Assembly: GCA_035578155.1 (NCBI GenBank) | Contig: JAPWDM010000004.1 | Location: forward strand, 59,876,292 to 59,940,291 | Reading direction: 5' to 3' | Source: Brachynemurus nebulosus | Taxonomy: Eukaryota > Arthropoda > Insecta > Neuroptera > Myrmeleontidae | Length of the DNA: 64,000 nucleotides | The notes under the pieces: generated by a model | Databases searched by the model: none | Seen by the model: only the letters and a program-made list of their open reading frames with translations | Told to the model about the DNA's origin: nothing | In this document: piece after piece, positions 60,592 through 64,000 of the stretch | How positions within the stretch are numbered: position 1 is the stretch's first letter | Layout of the letters: each line of letters begins with the position of its first letter | Position numbers and translations under genes: made by a program

Positions 60592-61127
60592 CTAATGTTC
60601 GCCCTTTAAAGTTACTGGATGTCTTCCAATCTGTATCCCTTTCCTCCAGAAGATGACACCGCATTTTGTTCGTAGGTCTGAATAGGGAATGAGGTAGTTT
60701 TCTTCAATGCCATTGGTGATCGCCTCCTTAGCTAAAATATCGACAAATTCGTTTCCGTGTATACCAATGTGTGATGGGTACCACACAAAGGCAACACGGA
60801 AACCTCTATTAATGATTTGATCCATATTATGTCTTATTTGGGAAAGTAGATAGGAACAATTTGAATTGAAGGATGGGTTATTGATTAAGGTAAGGACGCT
60901 TTTAGCGTTAGAGATTATCACAGTTCTTTTCCTGTTGTGTTTAAGGATAAAACATAGCGCCTACTCTATGACAACACACTCAGCAGCAAAAATAGAGAGA
61001 TCATTGGAGAGTATAATTAGTTTTTGTTGAGCGAGGCTGCCACAGTAATAGGCCGCTCCCGTGTGTAGTTGGTCGTGCCTTTTGGAAGCGTCGCTATAAA
61101 GCTGAAGATAATTCGGGAAATTAAGGA
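60592..61127 (-). pseudogene. RNase H domain of a non-LTR retrotransposon, remnant
   Basis: On the minus strand: LQLYSDASKRHDQLHTGAAY (first Asp), FAAECVVIE (Glu), an in-frame TAG at 60961-60963, then VIISNAKSVLTLINN and VWYPSHIGIHGNEFVDILAK (last Asp). The third acidic residue, normally SDSKS, is Asn here. The stop and this change inactivate it. The W-x-P-S-H-x-G-I-x-G-N-E motif is typical of RNase H domains at the C-terminus of non-LTR elements; reverse transcriptase and endonuclease are not in the window. Confidence 0.85.
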
Positions 61128-62640
61128 CAGTAAATTGTTAACCCATTGCGCTTATAAGACATGTACAGCATGACAAGGTGGTTTGTCCATTAACTCTACC
61201 ATATTTAAAGGTGTTTTGTCTGTTGGATCATAAGACATGTACCACATGACACACTGAATTGACTGAATGTTGAACTATAATGACTGCTCATACTTCACAT
61301 TACATGAATATTTTTTTTAATAACTGCAAACACATTCATTTATTAGAAAAATTGTAAATAAAATAATACAAAATCACGTTGAATTATCTTTTTAAAATTA
61401 AAAACTAATGAAAACAGCATTGAGGACGTATTTAGCGCATTTAGTATTCAACTTTGGGGAAACAAGGTTAGAACGTCAAAAGAATCCGTCAAAAAAAGAA
61501 CGTCGGTCGTTGTCATGTGCTACATGTCTTACCAGCCTATTTACAACTCACTTTTTTTTTGCTTGAGTGCAAAGAGTTAAAAATGTAGTTATTAAAAGTA
61601 CACTGAAAAGAAATACCTTGGTAAAATCGAAAATTTTGCATTGTAATTGTATAATTCTTAGAAAATATTAGATTTAACTATCAAAATATTTGAGTCTAAT
61701 AATATTTCATTTTTAATTTGAATACGACTGAATAGTATCAATTTTTTTTTTGGCAACACCAAACTTATCAAATTTTAATACGTTTCCTGCTTAATTTTAA
61801 CATAAAATATAAAATTAACGTTATAACTCAACAATGTTGTTGTTAAAAAAATTCTTAATTGATAATAATACATTGTTGATACAGAGCCTGGTACAAATTT
61901 GTACGACTTATGTACATATGCACACATATACATATATATCGACCAAATTCAGTTTTGGCGCTAACTTTGAATATCAAATCAAGTGACAACAAAGTACCTA
62001 AATATTGTAATTTAAAATAAGATACATAGTTAAAAATGGTATGAATGAGTGAAAATTTAACATACGTAAAAAAAGTATTTTCTTTCTTTTATAAAGTAGC
62101 ACATTTGTCTAAAATGAAGTACAATAATTTTTAAAAAGTAGGGTTGGCAACTCCATAATTACTAATGGATATAATATTATACAGTCGCTACAGAGTGTAT
62201 ACACTTCCGAACAATATAAACAGCGACCCCTTATCTTTTAAGAATATTTTTTATAATTAACTATTTAAGCGAAATATTGTATATATTTTTTCCACTTTTT
62301 CTTTTTTTTTATTCAGTTTCTGGCATTATTTTCAGATTTACTTTGTTGACTAATTTAAAAATTCAACAACTTTTATAAAACTCCCTCAACAATTCTCTAA
62401 AATATCTGAATCGAAGAAGTTCTCAAATTCATTCTTGATATTTATGATCTGAAATACATAGTATGTTTCACTCTAAATGTATTTAATTAGAAAAGAAATT
62501 GTATCAAACAAGAATGAAATTAGTTTATCAAAATGTATGTTAAATGTTAAATTTAAAAATAACTGATGGTGTATTACAATTTTATCCGAGGAAGTACTTT
62601 AAAATTTAAACTGGCATATTTGTCCACCTTAAGCGCTGTA
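61128..62640. other. AT-rich stretch, no gene recognised
   Basis: No coding signal. A 13-bp direct repeat of AAGACATGTACNNCATGACA type occurs at about 61157 and 61231. Confidence 0.5.
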
Positions 62641-63664
62641 GTCGAATTTCGTATCCTTCTAAAAATAGCGTTGGTTTCTTATAGTTAGTTGTATACTAGT
62701 GTACGTTGTGTGTAGTTATTGTTTGCGCAAAACCATTCAAGGTTATATAGTTGAAAATCTTTGAAATTTAATTGAATATAAGTAAAGCAGAATAAACAAT
62801 CTCAGAAACAACTTCCCTAAAAAAGGGATTTAGATAAAAAAGGTATGTAAAATACTTAAATAGTTAGATATTTACATATTAATTTCATACATACTAAAAC
62901 AATTAATTGTAAAAGGCACGCCAACATACCCCGCCTTTTAATAGTTAAATTCAAACGCCATTTTTTTTCTCCTTTTTTTATAAATGTAATTAAATAATAA
63001 AATTTTTGTAGGAAAATTTAATAAGAATCATGATTTAGGTAAATTTTAGAAAACAAAACGTAAGGGTTAATTTTTTTTTATTTTTTTGTATTTAATAACA
63101 ATGTTCGTTTTTCCTAAATTCGTAATTTAAAAATTAAAGCCGTTTTATATTCTGAAAGTATAGTATGTAGTTATGCTTTGTTGATTTTCAAATTATGTAC
63201 CTTAAAATTTTAAAGTATTAAACAGTTCATAACATTTTAAATAAATTTGTTAACTATTGAAATTTAATTGTTAACTTCTGAAATCTAACAATTATAATTA
63301 TGTTCGTTGTAATTTTGTGTTAACAATCAAATTTTGTAATTCAGTTTAATTATAAAAATTCTAATAGTTTTGATAATACATTATTTGAAAGGAATTATTA
63401 AATAATATAATTTTCACTTTTTTTAGAATATATTGGATCCTAATTTAAACAACAGGCAAAAAGATATTAAAATATATTATATAAAATTTTAAAAACATTC
63501 CCGGCTGGTAATTTTGTTTTGCAAGATTTTGAAAAGAATAACAGCTTAGGAGAAACATCCAGAAATATTTTAACTGACTCTATTGCATCATATCACTTAA
63601 GTAATTATAAAAATACTTTTCCGACATTTCAAAAAAAATTGCTGCACGTTTCAATGAAGATGAG
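62641..63664 (+). other. Weak exon-like signals at the right edge
   Basis: A possible donor, AAAAAGGTATGT, occurs near 62838. A possible acceptor, CTTTTTTTAG, ends at 63426. A plus-strand frame from 63471 encodes FPAGNFVLQDFEKN then SLGETSRNILTDSIASYHLS and TFPTFQKKIAARFNEDE, ending at a GTAATA donor at 63665. The sequence resembles a short helical segment of uncharacterised insect proteins, but a TAA at 63468 blocks the frame if the acceptor is at 63426. Treat as hypothetical. Confidence 0.2.
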
Positions 63665-64000
63665 GTAATAATTGTTGTGAAGATAATTTTAAGTCATTTT
63701 TTATTTATTTGATTTTATATGTACCTACAGAATATTTATTACACATACTACATATTCCAACTACGTATCTCTATACTAGCAAGATTTTTGTGGACAACAG
63801 GTGACGTAAAATTTTTCTCCCACTCTAAGCGCACAACATGTTACTACGTAAGTTTCGTATATATGTATGTGTAATATGCGCTGGTATGTGTGTCACGTAT
63901 CTGTAGAAAGTGGGGATTGTATGTGTACGTACAGCTCCTGCATATATTATATATGTATTCGCTTATATTGTTGGGATGTCGTTGATAACAATACAAACAA
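63665..64000. other. No gene recognised
   Basis: AT-rich sequence with short GTATGTGT-type repeats. Confidence 0.5.

Overview
The window is AT-rich eukaryotic DNA with no clear intact host protein gene. It is a dense accumulation of transposable elements. The mix (Tc1/mariner, Merlin, piggyBac, MULE, Helitron, a non-LTR RNase H remnant and a long-TIR element with Polinton-like ends), insect-type TATA plus TCAGT initiator promoters and many long (TA)n tracts suggest an arthropod, most likely an insect. I cannot resolve it further. The only RNA gene I can support is a 5S rRNA gene on the minus strand near the left edge.

Layout. 1-1.5 kb: a 59-bp tandem array, the 5S gene, a 106-bp duplication and a perfect hairpin. 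3.1-3.6 kb: a foldback element. 6.1-8.7 kb: copy A of an interspersed family (here X) interrupted by a 916-bp TA-target element, followed by a Cys-rich transposon ORF remnant inside an inverted repeat. 9.78-18.55 kb: an 8.77-kb element with about 3-kb inverted arms, a 6-bp target duplication (AATTTG) and AG...CT ends. It has a small gene set: a 62-aa protein with four Cys modules, a 105-aa or longer protein with a conserved-looking core, a broken C2H2 zinc-finger gene, and two small genes present once in each arm. 24.4-33 kb: copy B of family X, which carries two Helitron-like insertions and a 4.2-kb long-TIR element (Y) that itself contains an 874-bp element (Z) with an 8-bp target duplication. 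34-43.1 kb and 56.6-58.6 kb: copies of a modular repeat made of conserved flanks, a (TA)n tract and an array of 120-bp units.

43.5-48.1 kb: a TTAA-flanked non-autonomous element, a frameshifted Merlin transposase and a broken piggyBac transposase. 49.26-50.86 kb: a complete Tc1-type element with an uninterrupted transposase, inserted into a (TA)n tract. 51.1-52.1 kb: a second, broken Tc1-like element with an internal inverted duplication. 54.4-56.0 kb: an old MULE transposase pseudogene. 59.6-61.1 kb: a mariner-type fragment and an RNase H fragment of a non-LTR retrotransposon. The right end (62.6-63.7 kb) holds weak exon-like signals only.

The genes do not form a host pathway. The one coordinated unit is the 9.78-18.55 kb element, whose genes have their own TATA promoters and share an upstream promoter module.
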